64,000 nucleotides of DNA from Apostichopus japonicus (taxonomy: Eukaryota > Echinodermata > Holothuroidea > Aspidochirotida > Stichopodidae). The notes under the pieces were generated by a model. It searched no databases, was not told the origin of the DNA, and saw only the letters and a program-made list of their open reading frames with translations. This document shows positions 46,605 through 57,180 of this stretch, piece by piece; within the stretch, counting starts at the first letter, position 1, and every line of letters starts with the position of its first letter. The DNA lies in contig NC_092563.1 in assembly GCF_037975245.1 (NCBI RefSeq), positions 8,369,501 through 8,433,500 of the forward strand, in the 5' to 3' direction. The translations under genes and the position numbers were made by a program.

Positions 46605-47771
46605 GCGGGAAATACCTGTCCGAGAAAGGCTACATTGAAGTTATAAAGGTGATATTGGTTTCCATCCTAATAATGACACCATTATGTGCCACATAGTGGT
46701 GTGAATTTCTTTATGTCCAACATTAAATGGTTTCAGTACAGTCTCACTAGTCAGGGCTGACCTTTTCATTCAGTATTTTAAATGTTTGTGTATCTCTCTA
46801 CAAGTTTAAGGCGTGCATTCCTTACCTCAGCTTCAATTTGGCTTTATAACAGGCTGTTTAAATTACAATATGGGACGGATCAGTTGAAGCAACACAATTA
46901 TGAATGTACAGATGCAGTCCTGTTTCTTACATTAGACATCAAGTTTTTCCCCACACCCTGGAACCTTTTCCTTTGCGAAAGCAGTTTTCAAAAACAGGCA
47001 TGTATTTTTTTAATTGTTTTTTTATTGTCATCTTTAATGAGGGTAGTCCTGCTCAGTGCAGGAGCACTGCTTTCCAGTATAGCTCTTAAGCTGACTTGGT
47101 ACTTGATACTCAAGCAGACTTGATACTCATAATAATTATGACACAATTTACATATTCATGACGTTCAGTATTCCTTTATGCTGCTTGGGGTTCTAGGGCC
47201 TCTTGCATTAAAACACTGTGGGTAATGTATGTATTTTAGATCCTCCTGCAAGCAGGAACCCGCGAAGAAGCCATCATTGGCTTATCAAAGCCGCAAGCTG
47301 ACCGAAGTCAGTCTCTTAGATTCATATTTAACGTCCATGATTATGAATTGTCAATTGTCAACAACTCTGTAACTGGACGACATACATTAATCTTTGAGTG
47401 ACTCAAACACGGGACCTTATGATTGAAAAGCACTGGCGTTAACCACTGAGCTAACACTCCTCTGTACATGTTTATGTACATGTTAATGTCTCTTAAGCAG
47501 GATCATACTGAACGACTGAATACCATACACAAAAGTTTCAAACGGGAATTAGACTTAGAATTCAAAATTCAAACCAAGTTTATCAGAAATGCAAGTCCTG
47601 CACTCTTCTCATATATCAGCACAGACAGGTAAGTATAATATGATAGCATATATATGTACATGTAAAGATCCCTTTGTATACATATAGCAGTATAATAGGT
47701 ATATTCAAACAGACTTATCTAGCTCTTTTAGTTGGTGGTGATCACTATTTCTTTGCAGGTTTTTTGTTTAA
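46605..47771 (+). CDS. 3' end of an unidentified gene (two internal exons and stop)
   Basis: Three segments fit by splice signals and phase: 46605-46648 (acceptor GTTTCAG, donor GTGATA; GKYLSEKGYIEVIK), 47501-47628 (acceptor CTTAAGCAG, donor GTAAGT; DHTERLNTIHKSFKRELDLE then FKIQTKFIRNASPALFSYIS) and 47759-47771 (acceptor CTTTGCAG; FFV then TAA). AATAAA signals follow at 47894-47899 and 47906-47911. The protein end is basic and probably helical. I do not recognise the family. The SINE at 47231-47460 sits in the intron just before the 128-nt exon. Upstream exons were not found. The gene converges on ACOT8, whose stop is 439 bp away. Confidence 0.5.
47231..47460 (-). mobile_element. tRNA-derived SINE, family A copy 3
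   Basis: Same head and body as 6840-7079 and 12931-13140. The head is at the right end and reads GGAGTGTTAGCTCAGTGG on minus. Confidence 0.85.
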
Positions 47772-47893
47772 AAACACAATGAAACACCAAATATACATAT
47801 TTACATGCATTCTTCAACATGCTGCTTATGGAGAGGTGCATGAAATATGATGGATATATGACAGTCTATTATATAGATTACAAACAACTTGTT

Positions 47894-47911
47894 AATAAAT
47901 GTATTAATAAA
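47894..47911 (+). terminator. candidate polyadenylation signals (two AATAAA)
   Basis: AATAAA at 47894-47899 and 47906-47911, about 125 bases after the TAA at 47769-47771. Confidence 0.4.
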
Positions 47912-48209
47912 TTCATGCAAACTCTCCATCAAATATTCTATTAAATGAAAGATAGGTTTAGTGAAAGTTGATCTCATAACAGATGCACACAGCTGCTCTT
48001 AATACACAAATGGATGTAGTCACCACTGAGCTGTCTTTTCAGACCTACTGTAATAACATAGTTGTGCATCGTAGCTATTCATAACTATGATAAACCAGGA
48101 CAACTGTGTAGTAATTAGTATCTCGTGAATATTTAACTATTCACGATAAAATTAGCACCTCGCAGCTTGGGTCATGAATATTTAAACAATTCACGATAAA
48201 ATAAGCACC

Positions 48210-48307
48210 TCACAGCTTGGGTCTGATCAAGGTTTCCTGAGCCACTGACACAGCGAGTGTCCCATCTCTTCTCCACAGACGACCAAAGTTTAGTCCCCGA
48301 GCATTTC
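48210..48307 (-). CDS. ACOT8: ACOT8 exon 6 (catalytic Gln, stop)
   Basis: It encodes GLNFGRLWRRDGTLAVSVAQ and the C-terminus TLIRPKL. The TGA stop is at 48210-48212. Confidence 0.93.
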
Positions 48308-51300
48308 CTGCAAGGACAGAATGAAACCTTTCAATTGATATAATTTCACTGTGAGATGAATATAATAATAATCATAATTCTCAGTTCTTACATAGCGCAA
48401 CTTACCATAAAGTCTCGCCGCGCTGTACTTAACCCTGGTCATTAGTAACTTGTCACACCTACACACCAAAGTGTGCACAATTCAAACAATCTCTCCTGGG
48501 GCACCACAGTGCACCACAGCACAGCCATGTGTCCCCTGGGGGACTTCCCATGGGGTCCAGCCACAAACCGGTGCACACAACTATATTTACAAGTCACCTC
48601 GCAAGTCCCCATTTATACACCTGGGTGAAGAGAGGCAATGGAGATAAAGTGCCTTGCCCAAGGACACAATGCAATGATCTGGCCAGGGCTCGAACCTGTA
48701 ATCCTTAGATCACAAGTCCACTGCCTTAACCACAATGCCCTCATTGTTCTATTTAGGCTGAAACAGTTGAAGTACCGAAGTTTTGAAGCATGCATCAACC
48801 AGACAAGTACATAACATCCTGTACTCATACCATTCCAGGTTACCTCCATGACGAACGTTTTGTCAGATGGACAGGAAAGTGATGGGGAAACTTATACGAC
48901 GCATTTTGGAAAAAGCTAAAAACGATGATTGGCTTGGACAGAATTCTAACCAGTTCACAAATACAAGTCCCGTGTTGTAAAACTTGAAGTATGCAACAAT
49001 GTACAATTGCTAACCATTTTCTTAACTTAAACCAGTTTTGTAAAACTGCACTTTCGACTGGTACTGTATGCTACGAGTAAAAAGAACAAAATTAACATCA
49101 AGTTGGTAACGGCGATTGAATATCGGTCAAGGAAATGTTAAAATGTGGATAACAAGGGGTGGAAACAAATCACTGGAACTCTCCCTAAAATGCCAGACTA
49201 GTGTTACTGATGTTACTTTTAAATCCCCCCACTCCCCCGTTGACTCATGTTTAACAACAAAGAAGAAATAAAAACTGAGATACTGACCAGCGATAGGACT
49301 CTCGCATTGATAGAGCATCCACTCGTCTGACCTGAAGGGAGCGTGGAACCACATGGAATGGTCTAATGAGGTCATCAAACCGATACCAATATCTCTGTTT
49401 GGTAGGACGCATGTAAAACTGAGTTCAATATCCGAGAGGTAAGCTGCAACGCAGGCATGCATTTGATTGTTGCCTTCACCTGTCACGGACAAAAAAGAAG
49501 ATAATAAAGCGATGAGAGGAACAACATGTATATATGTCAGTAAAACATGAATGAATAATTCAAGAATTACATGTCAATAACAAAGATCCAATTATCGCCA
49601 ATTTCCTAACACCGAACAAACAATGTTCAATTTCAAATCTTTGAAATACCCTCTGAGGACTTTTCACAATGTAGGTAGTGATATCATTAAATGTAAGGCA
49701 GAGTTGGGTATTACCTTCATACTTTCAGATAACATGTATATAATAACTATATTGATAGAGGATTTCATTCGATGATGGGGTTACGTGACAACAAAACTAT
49801 AAACTTGGCATTAAGGAGTGAAAGAAAGCAAGAAAGGCAGTGATTTCTACTTGATGTTTGTTGTTCACATGATATCTTATTTATGGCGGATGTATGAAAA
49901 GTGAAGCAATTCTCTGTCCTTAGTACTGTATATTATCCCACCCCCCACCCCCCTCCCCTCAAATCAGCTCAAAAAACAAACTTCTCTCTCTGACAGCTTT
50001 AATATGTCAGAAGGTAGGTGCTTACCAATAAAGCCATTAGCTTTAACCCAAGTGAGTACTCTGGGCTCTGTTGGAACTAAACCAAAGTGAACCCTCATAC
50101 CATCTACTCTTCTATGTTCAAAGGGAATTTCCCTGGCAAGAAATCTCTCCACTCTTTCCCTTTGTTTCTGAGGTGTGTCAGGAATTCTGGTAGAAGAGAG
50201 AAAATTGATTAGTATTGAGTACTATGTTAATATAAGGTATAGGAAGGATTGGGGCGGGGGGGGGGGGGTGGGGGGGGGGTGGGGGGTAAAGTAGGCACAG
50301 GCTGATTCGTCATCCCAGAATGATCTAGAATATGAAGGCAAATTGCCATAGCTCCCATCATACACAGCATTAACAGGGTATTCGTTTATGAAAATACAAG
50401 ACGAAAAATATATATGATAATATGAAACAAATTCCCATCCAGGAGCAGCCAAATATTGTGAAGGAGTTTCACTTCCAACCTTATCTAAAAAGTAGCATTT
50501 TACAATTTAAACAAAGGATAAAAGAAGTCAAGATAACTACACAATTATAGACACCATTTCACCATGTTTCGTTCGTCCTACTGTTATTGTCTTGTAAAGT
50601 CGCCCTAAGTTTACACAATTTTGTTACTCAAAATCACAGTTACTCCAAAGCCTGCTTGTATACTCAAGGGCAGTCAGTATGGTATTTTTTACAGGCCTGC
50701 AGTAAAGTACAGGGAGTTGTTGCCATGGTTACATTGTTTAGGAATTTCCTGTACTGCGGCCTATATACAATGATTTGCTCAAATGTAACAACTTATGTTT
50801 TCTTTCTGCAATGACATCTAGTGCCAACCAACTCTGCTTTATACCTGTTCCTCCTAGCTTGTGTATATATTATTTAACATAGGGACCACAAGAACATCTG
50901 CTTACCTGGTCCTCCTAGCTTGTGTATATGTGAAATAATATAGGGACCACACAGAGATCTGCTTCCCTGTTCCTCCTACAGTAGCTTGTGTATATGTGAT
51001 TTTACATAGGGATCACACAAACATCTGATTACCTGGGCCTCCTAGTGTGTATATGTGAAGTCATATGGGGACCACACAGACATCTGCTTACCTGTTCCTC
51101 CTAGCTTGTGTATATATGATTTTACATAGGAACCACACAGATATCTGCTTACAGAATTACTGTTTACTGCTTCATATAAGCATAGAACATTTCGAATGTT
51201 CTACATGGGCCAAAACAGTTCATGATGGCTGGGTGCAATCAAACCACCTCAGAAGGAAACACTAACTTATAGAACTAACTCAATTTTATTTAGGAAATGC

Positions 51301-54300
51301 CAAGGAGAAATTAGAACTTGCAAATTGTACAAGCAATGGAGGTTGAACCATCTTTAACTTCTTCCTGTACCAAGAAGCAGCTCTTTGACACAAACACATC
51401 TACCACCACGAATACAGATTTACAAATTTTACTGCAAAGAGTATTTCATTGATAAATACTTTCCTACATGTATATCTCATTGATGGGAATATTGCAAAAA
51501 CGATTTTCCGGAAAGCAAAACGCAACCAATGAAGAGTGAAAGGGAAGCATTATTACGAGTCATGATGAAACAAGCTTACTTTAGAAATTCTGAAAGTAAA
51601 TCTTTGTCGCTTGGCAATTTCTCTGGTTCAGGAACATTTGGCATGGAGAACTGATGTTGAAATGGAGACTCCTCTTGTTTGTGGAAAGAAGCGTTCATTA
51701 TGAAGACTGGATGGCCATCTTGGATTGCTTGAACAGATCGAGACGAGAAGCTCTTGCCATCTCTGATATTCTCTACCTTGTAGAGGACTGGTTTGTCGGG
51801 ATTTCCTGGTAAAGTTGAGAGCGAGTTTATTTGTAAAGTTATAAAGAACTTGCCTCCGAAAATTCAATTGATAAGAAGAAAGTATTGGCATTTTGTGCTT
51901 GAAAAGTGACATCTCCCAAATGCAATGCTGTTGAAAAATATTTCAGATACAGCTAGACAAGGCTCTTAAAATTCAAACAATTTCTATGCTTCAACTAGAC
52001 CTTCAAAATTTTCATATCAGAAGAATAAGGGTATGATAACTTTCACCTGAGGGCTATATGCTATATATGCTATATTGCACCCAAGAGATAATCCTATTGT
52101 CCGCTCACTGCATCTGCTTTTGCAGGGGGGTAGGAAGCTTCCAAAACGTGGGGGGGGGGGACAAAACATCAGAGGAGCACTTTCACATTCCACAACCACC
52201 ACTTGATAAACTATAAACCGATACACACCGGCCATTTCACCTAATATATATGATGTGTTAGTATGCTATCAATACTATTATGGTGCATGTGAATAATTAA
52301 ATAAATTAAATAAATAAAATATTAAAATTAACAAAGGCTTAAAATATCCAAAAGACAGTTCTTCATCAAAGGGGCACATTTTATTTGCCAGTAGGGCACA
52401 TTTGCTATTTTGGAAAAAAAGTGGGAGGCACGTGCCCCCCGGCTCCTACCCCCTGTGCTTTTGGGATATGAGAATCATTTTGCTAGCATGCATACAGAAC
52501 TGGTATTAACTCAAAAGGGTTTTGGTTCTAGGTGTATTATAGTCTTAGAACAATTTGTGTAACAATTGGATCTATCATTACTGCTAAAAGGAAAATTGAT
52601 CATACAGTATATGGATATAAAATGCTCCCTGAACCCAGCAGTCATTTATGCCAGCAACCCGTTGGCTCCACATGTCACACGTTTAACTTTAAGGATACAA
52701 TAAAGCTATCCATTGGCTACAGTCTCTTCTCAGTTTTAAAAGTAACACTATCACAACCGAACTTCAGCCCACAAATAAGTTAGTCAAAATATAGATCTGA
52801 ATATAACAAATGCTCTGTATTTCACAATCTGAGTTGTCACAAATGTCTCCTGATCTAAATATTTGAACTAGTTTCCATCTGAGGAGGCCATCTTAAATGC
52901 ACGAAGGTCCTGTACGAGTCCTAGAAAGGGTACTTGTCATGTTTCTTTGTTTAAATATGAGTTCTTTATGCAATCAAGTAGAACACTGCCGACGTTGAGT
53001 ATTAACATGTTATATTTTATTGCGTAACATAGTCATGCTGTGCAGGACAGATACAGGACGACATGTCCAAGATTACATGTTGACAGATGGAGAGACAGGT
53101 TGAACAAGGACGAGCAGACGGCATGCTCTAACTTATATATCAATATATGCAAATGCACAGCTCAAGAACAAACAGGTGCAGATTATACAATGTAGTGCAT
53201 CGTTTGCACACGGACATCTTATGAATATTCAATAACATTACAGTACTATAGTACCCACCGTGTGTGACAAAGTAACTATGTAGTGAGTGTACATTCAGGC
53301 GTTGATCAACCGTCTTTCCAGCTGCTACCAGAGCTTGCCCTACGATTTGACCACCAAAGAGATTCTTGGTTCTGAAAGCTGACCACATCTGAGCTGCTCT
53401 GAAAGAGAATGGAGATAGAGATTTGCCCAAAAACCTGCATCTGATACAGGCGCTTAGCCAGGAATTTGCCAAGGGAGGGACGAAAATGAAGGCAAACAAT
53501 CAGAGCCGTAGATACGGCATTGCAAACTATCTAAGCATAGCGCCACCATGATTGGCGCGAAGCGTTTAAGAAAATTTTGGCTGAAAATGCCTCCCAAATC
53601 GCTGGAAATGGCACTTCCAAGGCCTTGTAAGTTGCATCTTAGCATTTTCTCTTTTAAAATTACTAGCGATATCATAAAAACATTAAAAAAAAAAAATTAA
53701 AAATATGCTCAAGCGGGGGGGGGAGGGCGGCTGCCCCCTTCGCCCACCTTGGCTGCGCGCCTGATCTGACAGCATATTTTAATATATTCACAGAAAATGT
53801 CCTTATTCTGAGGGATAACATACAGTACCTCCTACATTCGCCATCTTAATTTCTTACTTAATCACTTCTCCTATCATCCTATGTCAATAACCGTGTCATT
53901 TCTTGTTATCCTTTCAAGATGTGATTTTCACCATTTCTTTCCTTGTCATTAATTGGCAATGTTCACTCTTTTGGCAAATCCTTGTTTGGCTGCAAGGTCG
54001 AAGTCATTCACTGTGAGCACCGGTCAATCCCCACATCTTTCCTTGTAGTAATGACACATATTCCATGCCTTGTTGTTTGCTACCTTATTTCTTGTCAATA
54101 ATCTTACCATTCAACTTTTCATTTCTATGTCATTCCTTGTCATCGGCCATGTCTTTGGACTTCTCAACCACCCTGAAATTTTCTGTGTCATTCACAATTT
54201 TGCTTAAATTGGCAATCACCACACATGTCATTCTTTGACATTCACAATACAATTACTTCTATCATTGCTATTATGTCCTTCCTTGTCTTTTGCTGTGTTT

Positions 54301-55420
54301 ATTTCAAGATTGTCATACCAATCATTTCCATGAAATTCTTGCTGCACAGAATAATACATTCGTAAACATAATTTTCTCAACAGCCTAGGGCTGCTTCAAA
54401 CTTTATATTATGCTTCAGTTTCTGACATTTCATTATGAGTCTCTTACAAAATTCTGTACCTTCTGCCAACACATCTAATTGTCATTTACCTAATGTAAGT
54501 CTAGTTTCATTCGCTTTTCCTACACAGTAATTAATTGTTGATTGATTTCATTCCATTGAGCCTATTCTTTACCCGATTAGAATTGTACTGTACTATATCA
54601 TTACATGCAATTACAAAGTGTTTGACAAATTCTTGGTGATATAGAATATTTGTAAATTGTTTTTGGAATGTGACCATCAGTTTGCATCTTTTTCAAGTAT
54701 AATCTACAGATTTGTTTTCCTCCCACTGCTATTGTGAATGAACAGACCAGTGTTAATTGCTTTGGCCTAGCTTGTCCCTCAATGTGTTACATGTTACTTT
54801 GCATGCTATGTGCAATTCATCACTTTCCACTTTCAGTTTATCTATCAGCTTACTAATTATCATTTCAACTATTAGGCAAACTTATTGCCTTCAATCAGAG
54901 TGAAAGAATATATACCCTGGTTACCTGGTAATTCTTCCAAATTCTAGAGTCATAGTACATGTCATATTCTTAAAAAGTTTTGTGAATTTCAAATGCATTG
55001 CACTCTTTTAACAATCCAATGTGTTCGATGGCCGCATATTTGACGCATAAGTTCGGGGGAGAAAATTGTTTAAGATGGGCTTACATAGTTACAAGTTGGC
55101 TACTTATTGTAGCCTAACTAAGTTATATAGCCTAGGCCTAGGCTTAATGCTACAGGAAAGGTAGCTATTCCAATGCTCCTAACTAACCGAAACAGATTCA
55201 CATCAAGTCTTTCCAATGTGAGCACTGTATCCATCAAAGTGCTCTTGAGTTTGTCATTTGACTGATCTTTGTTCTTGTTTTCATTTTCGTCATTTTCAGA
55301 ACTGCCTTCTGCTCCACTAGCCGCAGACGACGTTGGACTTGTTGCCATTTTTTGTACTCGTCGATATGTACTGCACAGACCTGTCAAAACTCGGCTTCGA
55401 AAACATCGAATAGGTAGCAT
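48210..55420 (-). CDS. ACOT8: acyl-CoA thioesterase 8 (TesB family), complete, six exons
   Basis: It hydrolyses acyl-CoAs to free fatty acid and CoA, in peroxisomes in mammals. Exons (minus): 55420-55188, 53398-53259, 51805-51580, 50186-50026, 49479-49288, 48307-48210. They sum to 1050 nt, 349 aa plus TGA, all phases consistent. The tandem hot-dog folds are covered by NLFGGQIVGQALVAA (about 91-105), HSLHSYFV, SFSSRSVQAIQDG, FHKQEESPFQHQFSMP, DHSMWFHAPFRSDEWMLY and GRLWRRDGTLAVSVAQE. Residues matching the TesB catalytic Asp, Ser/Thr and Gln are D270, S291 and Q341. It is longer than the roughly 320-residue human protein because of a basic 24-residue N-terminal stretch before a second ATG (Met25). 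The C-terminus is PKL rather than SKL. Function is secure; localisation is open. Confidence 0.95.
48355..48745 (-). mobile_element. CORE-SINE-like retroposon in ACOT8 intron 5
   Basis: Read on minus it starts with a tRNA-like head (GTGGTTAAGGCAGTGG, B-box GGTTCGAGCCC). A core CCTTGGGCAAGGCACTTTAT, like that of MIR-type SINEs, follows, and then a tail GTTGCGCTATGTAAGAACTG ending in an ATTATT-rich 3' end. The tail matches the palindrome arms at 14791-14992. Confidence 0.88.
49288..49479 (-). CDS. ACOT8: ACOT8 exon 5 (catalytic Asp and Ser)
   Basis: It encodes EGNNQMHACVAAYLSD and SLDHSMWFHAPFRSDEWMLY. It holds D270 and S291. The donor is GTCAGT. Confidence 0.94.
50026..50186 (-). CDS. ACOT8: ACOT8 exon 4
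   Basis: It encodes the linker between the two hot-dog folds, ending RVLTWVKANGFIG, which aligns with the family's MFWVRARGYIG. The donor is GTAAGC. Confidence 0.92.
50225..50286. repeat. poly-G low-complexity tract
   Basis: Long G runs with single T or A interruptions just upstream of the ACOT8 exon 4 acceptor, in intron 3. Confidence 0.9.
50838..51155. repeat. about 62-bp tandem repeat, 5 copies
   Basis: Units contain CATAGGGACCACACAGACAT, CTGCTTACCTGTTCCTCC and TAGCTTGTGTATATGTG. It lies in ACOT8 intron 3. Confidence 0.9.
51580..51805 (-). CDS. ACOT8: ACOT8 exon 3
   Basis: It encodes NPDKPVLYKVENIRDGKSFS, then SRSVQAIQDGHPVFIMNASF and the QHQFSMP motif. The donor is GTAAGC. Confidence 0.94.
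52123..52455 (+). mobile_element. hAT-like MITE, GTAGGAAGCTTCC family copy 4
   Basis: The ends are CAGGGGGGTAGGAAGC and GGCTCCTACCCCCTG with perfect 8-bp flanks TGCTTTTG (52115-52122 and 52456-52463). It lies in ACOT8 intron 2. Confidence 0.93.
53259..53398 (-). CDS. ACOT8: ACOT8 exon 2
   Basis: It encodes the first hot-dog core FGGQIVGQALVAAGKTVDQ and VHSLHSYFVTH. The acceptor is TCTTTCAG. The donor must be CACG|GTGGGT to keep phase with exon 3. Confidence 0.94.
53447..53763 (+). mobile_element. hAT-like MITE, AGCCAGGAATTTGCC family copy 2
   Basis: The ends are CAGGCGCTTAGCCAGG and CTTGGCTGCGCGCCTG with flanks ATCTGATA and ATCTGACA. Its flank ends 39 bp upstream of the ACOT8 exon 2 acceptor (in gene orientation). 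Confidence 0.9.
53772..55187. other. ACOT8 intron 1 remainder, degenerate TTCCTTGTCATT-rich
   Basis: Loosely recurring CTTGTCATT-type words between 53880 and 54300 suggest a very old tandem repeat. Otherwise nothing was recognised. Confidence 0.35.
55188..55420 (-). CDS. ACOT8: ACOT8 exon 1 (N-terminal extension and domain start)
   Basis: It begins MLPIRCFRSRVLTGLCSTYR, rich in Arg and lacking acidic residues, then Met25 and an acidic Ser/Glu/Asn linker, then LTLERLDVNLF matching the ACOT8 start. The donor is GTTAGT. Confidence 0.92.
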
Positions 55421-56335
55421 TGTTCGTTTACCCTAGTCTTATCTTTGAGTCCAGACGAACAGCCTTAAATCTTTTCAAAGCTAGTCTATTGTTAATGTGA
55501 CACAAAATAGGCATAGCAGAGTGTACTGTACATGTGCAGAGCAAATTAGTCATTGATGTGTCCTTCAAAGTTAATGCGATTATGCAATCAACACTAATGG
55601 TCCCCCAAAAATCGTGATTTACAAAAAGGTTACACTGAGAGGGGTAGCATGATGTACCCATCGTGAGCCGTCCTTCGTTCCGGCGGCTGTCATTCCCATG
55701 ACGAGAAACAACTTTAGTTCTATGTAAATAAGTGAAGAAAACGAGTGATTCATATAGTTTTCTATTGAAACTTTTAGGAATTATCGATGCTGATCGGAAT
55801 CTAATTAGATTTGCTTTGATCGGAGATCTGGAAGCAGATGCTTAATGCATCTCGGTAATCCCTAACAGAGATTTTGCGCAGCAGGACGCACGCGACTACT
55901 ACCGTCGTAGTGATACAAAATCTGCAGAGAATAGATTCTTGTCAACAGCAGGATTTTTCGGTCTGTAAATATAGTTGGCCATTTGGTGAACATCGTTGGG
56001 AGAAATTTATAAAGGTTAATTTAATATATTAATCCACGACATTTATTTAGCATGTGAGGGGTTAAGATGTCTTTAACTTCATCAATTTCTATTACGCTTC
56101 GAGGTTAAGGCCTACACTTTTGTGTGGTTCCAGTTTCGCGAAACGCACGTTACAGTGTTACTGTTAAGGCCAAATTTATCTTAACTTAGCCTACTGCCAT
56201 GTACAACAGTTTATTGAATAGGCATACTGTTGTTGCTTAGGCCAGTCAAAGAAGGTTTCAAAAGCACTGTGTACTCTAGATTTAGTTCTTATCCTAGGCT
56301 GTTAGTAGGTTCCTGTTATGTTAATGAAGTATAGT
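55421..56335. promoter_or_regulatory. intergenic start region between divergent ACOT8 and TP53RK
   Basis: ACOT8 starts leftward at 55420. TP53RK coding starts rightward at 58319, but its first coding exon has an upstream acceptor, so its 5' UTR exon lies somewhere in 55.4-58.2 kb. Slightly raised CpG around 55670-55930 makes a shared promoter possible. No defined element can be named. Confidence 0.3.
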
Positions 56336-56815
56336 CAGTATTGCGAAGTTCGCCATACTGCGAAGTTCGGGCACCCTAAGAAATACACGATTTTCACCAT
56401 GAAAACCTACAGGAAGAGCCAAATTTCACCAAAAAGTACGAAGCTACAGTTATTTTCTCTCCAAAATGACCCGTGTGCAAGAAATTACTTACATATTTGT
56501 CAATAAAATGACGAAGATCTATGAAGTCTGTTATAATTACTGAAAGAGCAACAGCGCCACCAATTTTTACCAGCGCCATACTGTGGGTTGCGTGTCCGAA
56601 CTTCGCAATACTCTAGCAAGAAATACCAGTTCCACAATCACGAAGAATCTTCTTGGAAAACAACGTGAAAACAGTTTGCAGGAAAGAAAGTTTGGCCGTG
56701 TATCGTACTATAACAAAATTCTCCAACCATATGAAGTATATTTTCAAATGATTTATACCAGAAGATTTAGTTTTGGGGTGTTTTAAGTCTTAAGTGGCCG
56801 AACTTCGAAGTCACC
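56336..56815. mobile_element. putative inverted-repeat element with GCGAAGTTCG ends
   Basis: GTATTGCGAAGTTCG and GCGAAGTTCGGGCAC on the left are mirrored by GTGTCCGAACTTCGCAATAC at about 56597-56616. A further GGCCGAACTTCGAAG lies at about 56797. No clear target duplication or protein was found. Confidence 0.55.
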
Positions 56816-57028
56816 ATCCTACCTTTCTAGGTTTATAAATGCAACAATAACACCAGACTTTAAGAATGTAGTATGATTTAAGTACTATGGACAATCGGAC
56901 ACCTAACCAATTTGCCCCATACTCAGTGCATTTTTTGTGTGTGATAATCTCATTCAAAATCTGTTGAAGTTTATTTACAAAGCTCCTTTCCAAGATATAT
57001 ACATCTGAAGTTTTGATAAAGCCTAGGT

Positions 57029-57180
57029 GGGGCTTATTCGCAGGGCAGCCCTGCGAATATCCAGACACATACACCTTATTCGCAGGGCAGCCCTGTGAAT
57101 AGCCAGACATAAGCATCTTATATGCAGGGCTGCCCTGCGAATAGCCAGACACATACACCTTATTCACAGGGCAGCTTTAG
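57029..57180. repeat. palindromic minisatellite (ATTCGCAGGGC hairpins)
   Basis: About four units of 42-47 bp, each holding ATTCGCAGGGCAGCCCTGCG, a near-perfect hairpin, separated by CCAGACACATACACC. One further copy lies at about 57718-57752. Confidence 0.88.

Noticed and set aside
56811-57167. A minus-strand frame with repeated SGYSQG-type segments
   Set aside because: It translates the palindromic minisatellite and carries no signal, domain or splice context.
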